Of a DNA stretch of 8,222 nt, positions 1-7,244 are shown piece by piece. Below the pieces are notes generated by a model. It was given only the letters and a program-made list of their open reading frames with translations, was not told where the DNA came from and did not search any database. Origin of the DNA: Candidatus Opitulatrix roisinitermitis (GTDB lineage: Bacteria; Actinomycetota; Actinomycetes; Actinomycetales; Bifidobacteriaceae). Positions within the stretch are counted from its first letter, which is position 1, and the number at the start of each line of letters is the position of its first letter. Made by a program: the position numbers and the translations under genes. Location: the NCBI GenBank assembly GCA_031288055.1, contig JAITSD010000065.1, forward strand, positions 1-8,222, written 5' to 3'.

Positions 1-3000
1 AAAGATATTTGACAAACTGATTCTATAACTACAATATCAACAATTGCAAAAACTTTGGGGTTTTGATTAGATATAACTTTTATTTTAGCTAAACCTCCTA
101 AACTCTGGTTAGCTAAGACTTGTCCTGTTTGCAAATCAACTGTGACTATGTCTGGATTTAAAGAACTAAAATTAACCATTTTATCTCTGGTTGCACTTGG
201 TAAAACTCTAGGCACTAATTGTGTTGTTTGACCCTTATTTATATTCAAGGATTCTGGTTTTACAATTATTGACTCAGCTAATGGATAAACTTTGATATTA
301 ACCACACTAGTTACTCCACCCACTACTGTGGTAGCTATAACCTGTGTTTGCCCTGCTGCCATAGCTGTTACAATACCCTTATTATTAATTGTAACAACAC
401 TGTCATCATTCGAATGATAATTAACCACTTTATTCACGGCATTAGATGGTAAAACCTTAGCAACTAATTGATAAGTTTGAGTTTCATCAAGCTCTAAACT
501 AACTTGATTAAAATTAACACTTGTGGGAACAGGCTCCACAACCACAGTAACACTATCTATCAAACCGCCATCAGAAGTTATACCTTTTATGATAGTTTGT
601 CCAGCATCTACTCCACAAACTTCACCTGTTTGACTAACTTTTGCCACAGTAATATCTGTTGATGAAAAAGTCACATTTTTATCTAAAGCATCCGTTGGAA
701 CTATAGATGATATTAATTGTACACAGGATAATTGTGACACAGTAAATTTTTTAGGACTTAAATTAAATGTTTCAACACCTTGCCAAACCGTAAATTTAGC
801 CGTATCTGTAAAACCACCGTCAATAGTTGTAACAGTTATTGTAACTTGACCAGCCATATGAGCCGTGACTAAGCCTGTAGCATCAACTTCAGCTATTTGA
901 CTATTTGATGATGAGAAATTAACTAATTTAACACTTGCCCTATCAGGTAAAACCGTAGCAGTTAATTGACTCCTACCTCTCTGGCTATTTATACTATCAG
1001 CCTTAGGACTAAGTGACACACCAATAACTTTTGTACCAACAATAACATTTGCCACAGCTTGCCAACCACCATCATTAGTTGTAGCTTTTATAATCGTTTC
1101 ACCAACATTTTTAGCTGTAACTAAACCGCTAGAATTAACTATAGCCACAGATTCATTAAAACTAATCCATGAAACTATTTTATTATTAGCATTAGTTGGT
1201 GTAACCACAGCTATCAACTGATTGACATTATTTGGCTCAATCACCACATTAGTTGGATTAACTGTTATTCCAGTAACAGACTGTGTCACAACTATTTTTG
1301 ATGTAGCCTTAAAACTCCCATCAACAGTTGTAATAGTTATATCAACCTCTCCTCTAGTTATACCTGTGACCAACCCTATGGAATTAACTGTGGCTACAGA
1401 AATATCTGACGATTGATATGCCACCGCTTGATCAGCAGCATCACTTGGTGAAATAGTTTTAGTCAGCTCAATAGTTTGGTTATTTTTAATAGTTACAGAT
1501 TTAGGACTAAGCGATACACCACTAACTTTCTTTTTGACTATTATATTTAAAACTACTTTTTGAGCGTCTTTTGTCCAAGAGGTTATATCTATTGTGGTAT
1601 TACCCGCCGAAACAGCTTTAATCTCTGCTTGACTAGAATTATTAAAAAAAGACACAGTGGCAACAGCCGGATTTTTTGATTGCCAATCAACTAATTTATT
1701 AGTTACGCCACTAGGAGAAAACCCTAAATCTACAATAGATTTTTGATTCGGATAAAGATAAATAGTTGATGGATTAACCGAAAGTTTATTTAATGAAACA
1801 TAATTTCGCACATCCAAAGTATTACTAGAATAAGCATCTCCTTGAGCGTTTACACAAGTTAAAATAAAAGAATCTGTGGAAATAACATCAGATATCGAAA
1901 ATATGCCATTTGAATCAAGGTTAACTATGCCTACTTTGTTATTTATAGCACAATTACTACCTGGCGTAACTTTACCATAAAGGCTAACTTTTGAACCGCC
2001 ACTAGCACCAACATTTGAAGTTTCAAAATACCTAATAACTGGTTTTATACCCGTATTTGATAAAGCTTTTAAAGCAGTATTACCTCTAATTACCGGCTTA
2101 GGTGATGTATTAGCACCTGATCTAGTATCTGACAATTTATAACCAGTGGCTTGCATAACATTTATTATGTCATCAGCCGAAGCTTGTGGGGCATAAGATC
2201 GCAAAGATGTGAAAATACCAGCTGCATATGGTGAAGCCATTGAAGTCCCTTGCATAGCTACCCATTCATATTTATTATTATGCTGATTAGCTTGCGGGCC
2301 CCAAGTTTGCGAATTATAGCCAATAGTGCACGGCTTTACAGAACTACCAGGACATACAAAAGCCCCTAAAAGATTTGTATTATAGCTAGCTGAACCACCC
2401 ACAGCCACCAAAGCTGTTTGTTTACCATTTTGAGAATATGTCGCAAAATCGTTCCCAGAAGTATTTGCTGCTGCAACTGAAGTGGCTCCTAAACTGCAAG
2501 ATGGCGAGCCAACATTATTTTTATAATCTGCCCAAGAATTACCAGCCGAAATCATTACAGCCACACCCTTTGCCATAAGTTTAGTGAATATCAACCTTTG
2601 GGCATAAGAATTATTATAACAAGATTCTGGCGTACCACCAGGACTACCCAAAGACATATTTACAGCAGCTATCGGCTTTGGGAAAATGCCCCTATTATCT
2701 AAATTGTTATAAATCCAATCTAAAGCTGCCATATATGCCGCGTTATAAGATACAACTTTATTAGATGAATAATTTATTGAAAAAACTTGAATTGCCACAA
2801 CTGAACCATCTCTTGCCCCGCCTGATATACCTTGTCCATTAGCGGCTTTAGACACTAAATCATAATCATAAGCATAATTTAACCATAAAGTTTTATCATT
2901 ATAAACATCAGCATCATGAGAAATATCTTGATAAGCTAAAGTAGCATCTCCAGCCACATGTGTGCCATGCGAACAAGTTGTGCCTCCACAAGGCATAGCC

Positions 3001-3878
3001 GAACCCGAATTGTGTTTTTCGTCCAACCCCTGATTAGTTTGCGAAGTACCAGGACAAAGACTTTGAAAATCTTGTGACGGAATAACATAACTAAAACAAG
3101 CCTCTGTTATAACTTTACCGGCTAATTTAGGATGATTTTTATCAACCCCTGTATCTAAAACAGCCACGGCATAGCCTGAACCATTATAATTTTTACCATT
3201 CAAACTAAAACCATTTGAAGCGTTACCACCCATAGAAGCAATAGGATTTGGATCTAGAGGTTTATCAGCATAAGTTGTGGCTGGAAATATAACCCTATCA
3301 TCTTCAACCTTTGCCACTAAAGAATTATTCTTTAAAGCTTCTAAACCTTTGCTATCAACTAAATAAGTTATAATTGGAAAAGACTCAAACTTTCTTTGCA
3401 ATTTTAAATGTTTTTTATGAATGGCTAGTTCAGATGTTAAAATAGTTTGTTTTTGATTAATAGCCTTTTTGTAATCAAGGTTTATTTCTGAATTAGACAA
3501 ATTAGCAGATTTTATTATTTGTTCAGCTTTATTATCGGATAAAGTCGGATTAACAACTTGTAAATCACCTTTATTTATATCTTTCAACTGAACAATAACT
3601 GATCTAGTACCGTCTTTTAAAGAACCTACACCCTCATCATACATTCTTTGTTTATCAAACTCAGTTAAACTGGAATTAGGTTCTTTTTTATTTGAATCAA
3701 TTTGGGGACCAATTTTAATGTTATGATTAATTTCTTGACTTTTAATAATTTCACTTTGTCCATTAATGTCAAAATTAATTTTATTTTTAAAAAAGTCTGG
3801 GAACAAAAACGCCAAACTAATAAAAATAATAGCAATAAATATTAAAAAACACAATAAAAAGCAAATTCTTGTTCTCAC
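1..3878 (-). CDS. Giant surface subtilisin-like (S8) protease with at least seven Big2 domains (3' end outside window)
   Basis: This open frame of 1292 codons has no stop and continues past base 1. Translation begins at GTG 3878: an in-frame TAA lies four codons upstream, and the N-terminus VRTRICFLL matches MRTRIAFLL of the next paralogue. The order seen is: hydrophobic N-terminal segment (about 5-27); I9-like propeptide (about 92-196), ending in VEDDRV; S8 catalytic domain with Asp242 (DTGVD), His304 (HGTHVAG), oxyanion Asn447 (SAGNS) and Ser546 (GTSMASP); a small beta domain with a Cys pair (about 650-694); then Big2 domains starting near residues 695, 785, 865, 949, 1033, 1116 and 1199. 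The triad is intact, so an active secreted endopeptidase is expected. Family knowledge says the propeptide assists folding and is cleaved off, and Big2 domains act as rigid stalks. SLH anchoring is predicted beyond the left edge by analogy with the two neighbours; it is not seen here. The gene starts 67 bp after its upstream neighbour and has no visible promoter or Shine-Dalgarno sequence. The protease call is very sure; the substrate is unknown. Confidence 0.95.
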   Translation of the reverse strand, partial: MRTRICFLLCFLIFIAIIFISLAFLFPDFFKNKINFDINGQSEIIKSQEINHNIKIGPQIDSNKKEPNSSLTEFDKQRMYDEGVGSLKDGTRSVIVQLKDINKGDLQVVNPTLSDNKAEQIIKSANLSNSEINLDYKKAINQKQTILTSELAIHKKHLKLQRKFESFPIITYLVDSKGLEALKNNSLVAKVEDDRVIFPATTYADKPLDPNPIASMGGNASNGFSLNGKNYNGSGYAVAVLDTGVDKNHPKLAGKVITEACFSYVIPSQDFQSLCPGTSQTNQGLDEKHNSGSAMPCGGTTCSHGTHVAGDATLAYQDISHDADVYNDKTLWLNYAYDYDLVSKAANGQGISGGARDGSVVAIQVFSINYSSNKVVSYNAAYMAALDWIYNNLDNRGIFPKPIAAVNMSLGSPGGTPESCYNNSYAQRLIFTKLMAKGVAVMISAGNSWADYKNNVGSPSCSLGATSVAAANTSGNDFATYSQNGKQTALVAVGGSASYNTNLLGAFVCPGSSVKPCTIGYNSQTWGPQANQHNNKYEWVAMQGTSMASPYAAGIFTSLRSYAPQASADDIINVMQATGYKLSDTRSGANTSPKPVIRGNTALKALSNTGIKPVIRYFETSNVGASGGSKVSLYGKVTPGSNCAINNKVGIVNLDSNGIFSISDVISTDSFILTCVNAQGDAYSSNTLDVRNYVSLNKLSVNPSTIYLYPNQKSIVDLGFSPSGVTNKLVDWQSKNPAVATVSFFNNSSQAEIKAVSAGNTTIDITSWTKDAQKVVLNIIVKKKVSGVSLSPKSVTIKNNQTIELTKTISPSDAADQAVAYQSSDISVATVNSIGLVTGITRGEVDITITTVDGSFKATSKIVVTQSVTGITVNPTNVVIEPNNVNQLIAVVTPTNANNKIVSWISFNESVAIVNSSGLVTAKNVGETIIKATTNDGGWQAVANVIVGTKVIGVSLSPKADSINSQRGRSQLTATVLPDRASVKLVNFSSSNSQIAEVDATGLVTAHMAGQVTITVTTIDGGFTDTAKFTVWQGVETFNLSPKKFTVSQLSCVQLISSIVPTDALDKNVTFSSTDITVAKVSQTGEVCGVDAGQTIIKGITSDGGLIDSVTVVVEPVPTSVNFNQVSLELDETQTYQLVAKVLPSNAVNKVVNYHSNDDSVVTINNKGIVTAMAAGQTQVIATTVVGGVTSVVNIKVYPLAESIIVKPESLNINKGQTTQLVPRVLPSATRDKMVNFSSLNPDIVTVDLQTGQVLANQSLGGLAKIKVISNQNPKVFAIVDIVVIESVCQIS
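21..1796 (-). repeat. Array of seven Big2 Ig-like domains in the left gene
   Basis: Seven consecutive domains of about 80-90 residues start at bases 1796, 1526, 1286, 1034, 782, 533 and 284, read leftwards. Each shows the Big2 pattern: a V.LSP-like strand, an L.A.V.P..A..K core, a (W/N)(x)SS strand, then VA.V...G.VTA...G...I....DGG and a V.V end. The copies are clearly diverged from one another, so this is an old domain array rather than a fresh DNA tandem repeat. The first copy keeps DITSWTK, shared with the first Big2 of the middle gene. Known role of the fold: stalk or adhesion module. The residues after copy seven (VIESVCQIS) may open an eighth copy or another domain. Confidence 0.88.
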
Positions 3879-3945
3879 ATTAATATTTTAACTTATAAAA
3901 TCTATAAAAAAATAATAAAAAACCTAATATAATAAATTTATATCA
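3879..3945 (-). other. 67-bp AT-only-like gap between the middle and left genes
   Basis: This gap contains T-runs on the minus strand (T6 at 3917-3922, T7 at 3906-3912) after a weak AT hairpin at best, so termination here is possible but poorly supported. There is no TTGACA-like box. TATAAG or TAAAAT near 3885-3895 could act as a -10, without a matching -35. The bases before GTG 3878 contain no Shine-Dalgarno motif. The left gene may depend on read-through from the middle gene. Confidence 0.4.
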
Positions 3946-3959
3946 TTAATATAATAAAT
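3925..3959. repeat. 13-bp direct repeat at the end of the middle gene
   Basis: TAATATAATAAAT occurs at 3925-3937 and again, identically, at 3947-3959, 22 bp apart. The second copy covers the last codons (KYLLY) and the TAA stop; the first lies in the intergenic gap. It may be a remnant of a small duplication, or chance in AT-rich DNA. Confidence 0.5.
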
Positions 3960-6900
3960 ATTTATCATCGGCTTTTATAAGAAAAACCGCCACCTGAGCT
4001 CGATTGCAATATATATTAGGTTTAAAATAAAGACCGGAATAGCCAGTAGTAATGTTATTTTGCATCGCCCATAAAATCGGCTCATAAAAAATATTAATTG
4101 ATTTAATATCAACAAAAGGATTTGACACAGGAAAATTAGGTTTAGGCGAACCATAAAAACGCCACAAAGTCGCCACAAACTGACTTCTAGTTATACTTTT
4201 GCCAGGCAAAAAATTACCATCAGAGTAACCTGACCAAATGCCATTGACAACACCCCACATAATTTGTGTATAAAATATATTATTTGGTTTTAAATCTAAA
4301 AATGGTGATTCTGAGGGTGGTGTATAAGCTGGAGCACCTGCTAGAGCATATAAAAAAGCTGCTATTTGTCCTCTTTTTACAGAATCGTTAGGACAATATT
4401 TAGTATTAACTTTATTACCATGAGTTTCATATTTACAGCCTGTTGTGTAACCCCTTTGATACATTTTATTAATTTCAACTTTACCAAAGTCGTCCTTTTT
4501 AATATCTACAATATTTATATTTACCTCTGATGTAATAACTTTAATTAATTTAGCTGCATAAATACCAGATCCGTCTTTTGCAAAGGCCGTAATTGTTGTC
4601 TCTCCAGGCATTAAAGCTCTAAATAAGCCGTTTTGATTAATAACTCCTATAGTTTCATTTGATGATGACCATAAAACATTTTTATTCGTGGCGTTATTTG
4701 GCAAAACTAAAGCGGTAAACTTTTGTTTTAAATTCAAAGTTACAGTATCAACTTTTGGTAAAATGTTAATAGAATCAACAGAAATAGAATTATCAGACAC
4801 TGTAATATTTACTGTAGTTCTTAGTGCAGTTTTCGTCCAAGAAGTTATATCCACAGTTGTTGAACCAACACCCACGGCACTGATTTCACCTTGGTTATTA
4901 ACTATGGCAACAGCCGTATTTTCAGATTCATAATCAACTAATTTATTGGAAGCATTATTAGGACTAAACTGCAAATTTATATTAGCCTTTTCACCTAAAT
5001 TAACATGAATCCTTGATGGGTTAGCTGATAAATTATTTAACAATTTATAATTCAAAATATCTAAAGTGTTACTACTATAGGCATCGCCTTGAGCATTAAC
5101 ACAAGTTAAAGTAAAAGAATCTGTGGAAATAACATCAGACACCGAAAATAATCCATCCGAATTAAGACTAACCAAACCAACTTTATTATTTATAGCACAA
5201 TTACTACCAGGTGTAACCTTACCAAAAAGCCTAACTTTTGAGCCGCCATCAATACCCACATCCGAGGTTTCAAAATATCTAATAACTGGTTTTATACCAG
5301 TATTTGATAAAGCTTTTAATGCCTCGTTGCCGCTAATTACTGGTTTAGGAAGTGTATTAGCGCCTGACCTTGTATCAGACAATTTATAACCAGTGGCCTG
5401 CATAACATTTATTATATCATCGGCCGAAACTTGCGGAACATAAGATCGTAAAGATGTAAAAATACCAGCCGCATATGGTGAAGCCATTGAAGTCCCTTGC
5501 ATAGCTACCCATTCATATTCATTATTATGTTGATTAGCTTGAGGACTCCAAGTTAGTGAATTATAACCGATTGTACACGGCTGCATGGAATCACTAGGAC
5601 AAGCCAAAGCTCCTGAAGGGTGTTTGAAAAAAGTTGCCGAACCTCCCACAGCCACTAGACCAGTCTGTTGCCCATTTTGTGAATAAGCTGCAAAAGCGTC
5701 GCCAGAAGTATTAGCCGCCGCAATTGAAGTAGCTCCTAAACTACAAGACGGCGAACCGACATTATTTTTATAATCATCTTGCCAACCGTTACCAGATGAA
5801 ATCATTACAGCTACACCTTTTTCCATAAGTCTAGTAAATATATATCTTTGTGCTGAAGTACCATCATAACAAGCTTCTGGCGTGCCGCCAGGACTGCCTA
5901 ACGACATATTTATAGCAGCTATAGGTTTAGAAAAAACATCCCTATTGTCTAAATTACTATAAATCCAATCTAAAGCTGACAAATAAGCTGCATTGAAAGT
6001 TACAATTCTATTATTGGCATAATTTATCGAAAAAACTTGTATCGCTACGACTGAAGCATCTCTGGCTCCGCCCGATATACCTTGCCCATCACTAACTTTC
6101 GAGACTAAGTCATAATTAAAAGCATAACGATCAGAATAATTTGTATCGCGATAAATATTTGCTTTGTGAACGATATCTTGATAAGCTAAAGTGGCATCGC
6201 CTGCTACATGTGTGCCGTGTGAACAAGTTGTGCCTCCACAAGGCATAGCTGAACCAATATCATGATTTTCATCTACTCCTTGATCAACTTTTGTAGAATT
6301 AGGACATAAACTATTATACTCACTTGATGGATAAACGAAACTAAAACAAGCTTCAGTTATAACTTTACCAGCTAATTTAGGGTGATTTTTATCAACCCCA
6401 GTATCTAAAACAGCCACAGCATAACCTGATCCATTATAGTTTTTACCGCCTACACCAAAACCGCTAGAGGCATTACCTCCCATAGAAGTAATCGGATTAG
6501 GTTCTAAAGGTTTTTCATCTAAAACCGCTTCGGGAAATAATACTCTATCATCCTCAACTTTTTTCACCAAAGGATTATTTTTTAAAGTTTGCAAGCCTTT
6601 ATCATCGACTAAATAGGTTAAAACAGGAAAGGATTCAAATTTTCTCTGTAATTTTAAATGGTCTTTATAAGCGTCTAACTCAGATATTAAAGCAGACTGT
6701 TTTTGCTTAATAGCTTTTTTATAATCAGGATTTATAGCAGGATTAGATAAATTGGCAAATCTTATTATCTCTCCAGTCTGACTATCTAATAAACTCGGAT
6801 TAGTCATTTGTAAGTCAACTTTAGTTATATCTTTTAACTGAACAATAACTGATCTAGTACCATTTTTTAAAGAACCTACACCGTCATCATAGATTTTTTG

Positions 6901-7128
6901 TTTATCAACTTCAGTCAAATTAGAATTAGGCTCCTTTTTATCTAAATCAATAACTGGACCAAATTTAATAATGGGATTATCAGTTAAATTTCTAACATTT
7001 TGTCCGCCTGTATTAATAACCAAATTAAAATTAGTTTTTAAAAAATTTGACGACAAAACCAACAAACTAATAAAAATAATAGTAGTAAATATTAAAATAC
7101 CCAATAAAAAAGCAATTCTTGTTCTCAT
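3946..7128 (-). CDS. Surface-anchored subtilisin-like (S8) protease with two Big2 domains and three SLH repeats (complete)
   Basis: This is the complete member of the array, 1060 residues from ATG 7128. A longer reading from TTG 7185 is rejected because that TTG is the first half of a TTGACA -35 box, and the paralogue starts at the equivalent of MRTR. The order is: membrane/signal segment (about 5-27, after a basic RTR, no clear signal-peptidase site); linker; I9-like propeptide (92-196); S8 domain with Asp242, His304 (HGTHVAG), Asn447 (SSGNG) and Ser547 (GTSMASP); a roughly 35-residue insertion between HGTHVAG and the GISGGA motif; a small beta domain with a Cys pair; Big2 domains at about 696-780 and 783-870; SLH repeats from about 881, 941 and 1003 to the end. 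Inferred role: an extracellular endopeptidase held on the envelope, SLH repeats being known to bind secondary cell-wall polymers. Many cysteines in the catalytic part suggest disulfides. It has its own candidate promoter. The last residues, DDKYLLY, extend three beyond the neighbour's DDKY. Function is certain at family level; substrate is unknown. Confidence 0.96.
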   Translation of the reverse strand: MRTRIAFLLGILIFTTIIFISLLVLSSNFLKTNFNLVINTGGQNVRNLTDNPIIKFGPVIDLDKKEPNSNLTEVDKQKIYDDGVGSLKNGTRSVIVQLKDITKVDLQMTNPSLLDSQTGEIIRFANLSNPAINPDYKKAIKQKQSALISELDAYKDHLKLQRKFESFPVLTYLVDDKGLQTLKNNPLVKKVEDDRVLFPEAVLDEKPLEPNPITSMGGNASSGFGVGGKNYNGSGYAVAVLDTGVDKNHPKLAGKVITEACFSFVYPSSEYNSLCPNSTKVDQGVDENHDIGSAMPCGGTTCSHGTHVAGDATLAYQDIVHKANIYRDTNYSDRYAFNYDLVSKVSDGQGISGGARDASVVAIQVFSINYANNRIVTFNAAYLSALDWIYSNLDNRDVFSKPIAAINMSLGSPGGTPEACYDGTSAQRYIFTRLMEKGVAVMISSGNGWQDDYKNNVGSPSCSLGATSIAAANTSGDAFAAYSQNGQQTGLVAVGGSATFFKHPSGALACPSDSMQPCTIGYNSLTWSPQANQHNNEYEWVAMQGTSMASPYAAGIFTSLRSYVPQVSADDIINVMQATGYKLSDTRSGANTLPKPVISGNEALKALSNTGIKPVIRYFETSDVGIDGGSKVRLFGKVTPGSNCAINNKVGLVSLNSDGLFSVSDVISTDSFTLTCVNAQGDAYSSNTLDILNYKLLNNLSANPSRIHVNLGEKANINLQFSPNNASNKLVDYESENTAVAIVNNQGEISAVGVGSTTVDITSWTKTALRTTVNITVSDNSISVDSINILPKVDTVTLNLKQKFTALVLPNNATNKNVLWSSSNETIGVINQNGLFRALMPGETTITAFAKDGSGIYAAKLIKVITSEVNINIVDIKKDDFGKVEINKMYQRGYTTGCKYETHGNKVNTKYCPNDSVKRGQIAAFLYALAGAPAYTPPSESPFLDLKPNNIFYTQIMWGVVNGIWSGYSDGNFLPGKSITRSQFVATLWRFYGSPKPNFPVSNPFVDIKSINIFYEPILWAMQNNITTGYSGLYFKPNIYCNRAQVAVFLIKADDKYLLY
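3949..4488 (-). repeat. Three SLH repeats, C-terminal anchor of the middle protease
   Basis: Residues 881-1060 hold three S-layer-homology repeats, starting near 881 (MYQRGYTTGC), 941 (SPFLDLKPNNIFY) and 1003 (NPFVDIKSINIFY). Each ends in the helix motif corresponding to TRAE: VKRGQ, ITRSQ and CNRAQ, so Arg is kept in all three. The first repeat is atypical, with a Cys pair at 898 and 912 around a KYET...TKYCPN segment in place of the usual F.D.....W start. SLH triplets are known to bind pyruvylated secondary cell-wall polymers; binding here is inferred. Confidence 0.88.
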
Positions 7129-7158
7129 AAATAAATTGTAACATAGATAATTTAAAAA

Positions 7159-7185
7159 ATCATAATTTATATCATATTTTGTCAA
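7159..7185 (-). promoter_or_regulatory. Candidate sigma70-type promoter for the middle protease gene
   Basis: On the minus strand TTGACA (7185-7180) is followed after 15 bp by TATGAT (7164-7159). With a 17-bp spacer the -10 would be the weaker TGATTT. Transcription would start about 20-25 bases before ATG 7128, in an AT-rich leader with no Shine-Dalgarno sequence. The -35 hexamer is perfect and correctly placed, but in DNA this AT-rich chance matches are common. The spacing is shorter than the usual 17 bp. Confidence 0.45.
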
Positions 7186-7186
7186 A

Positions 7187-7206
7187 TTTGGTAAAATTTG
7201 GTAAAA
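7187..7206 (-). repeat. Tandem decamer just upstream of the -35 box
   Basis: The minus strand reads TTTTACCAAA twice in direct succession. A third, degenerate copy (TTTGACAAAA) then contains the TTGACA box itself. Direct repeats touching a -35 could be an operator or an upstream element, but could also be low-complexity slippage. No such repeat lies before the left gene. Confidence 0.4.
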
Positions 7207-7243
7207 TTAAAAAAATAAATTAATTAGATTATATATCAATTAA
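7206..7243 (-). terminator. Candidate intrinsic terminator after the right gene
   Basis: Directly after the TGA stop, the minus strand has an inverted repeat (7243-7220): TTAATTGAT, loop ATATA, ATC-T-AATTAA, with one bulged T. It is followed by TTTATTTTTTT. The geometry fits a rho-independent terminator, but the stem is almost free of GC pairs, so its strength is doubtful. Its position, before a promoter for the next gene, supports separate transcription units. Confidence 0.4.
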
Positions 7244-7244
7244 A

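Noticed and set aside
1222..1416. Short plus-strand open frame of 64 codons
   Set aside because: It lies antisense inside a continuous Big2-coding frame, and its peptide is the low-complexity reverse reading of Ig-like repeats.
21..1796. Big2 array as a recent DNA tandem repeat or CRISPR-like array
   Set aside because: The period is about 250 bp, the copies are strongly diverged at DNA level and the frame is continuous; it is a protein-domain repeat.
3975..4178. Minus-strand 67-codon frame inside the SLH region
   Set aside because: It overlaps the SLH-coding frame, which is backed by homology with the paralogue; this is only a shifted reading.
4688..5389. Two plus-strand open frames (4688-4933 and 5123-5389)
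   Set aside because: Both are antisense shadows within the complete protease gene, with no recognisable domain and no start signal.
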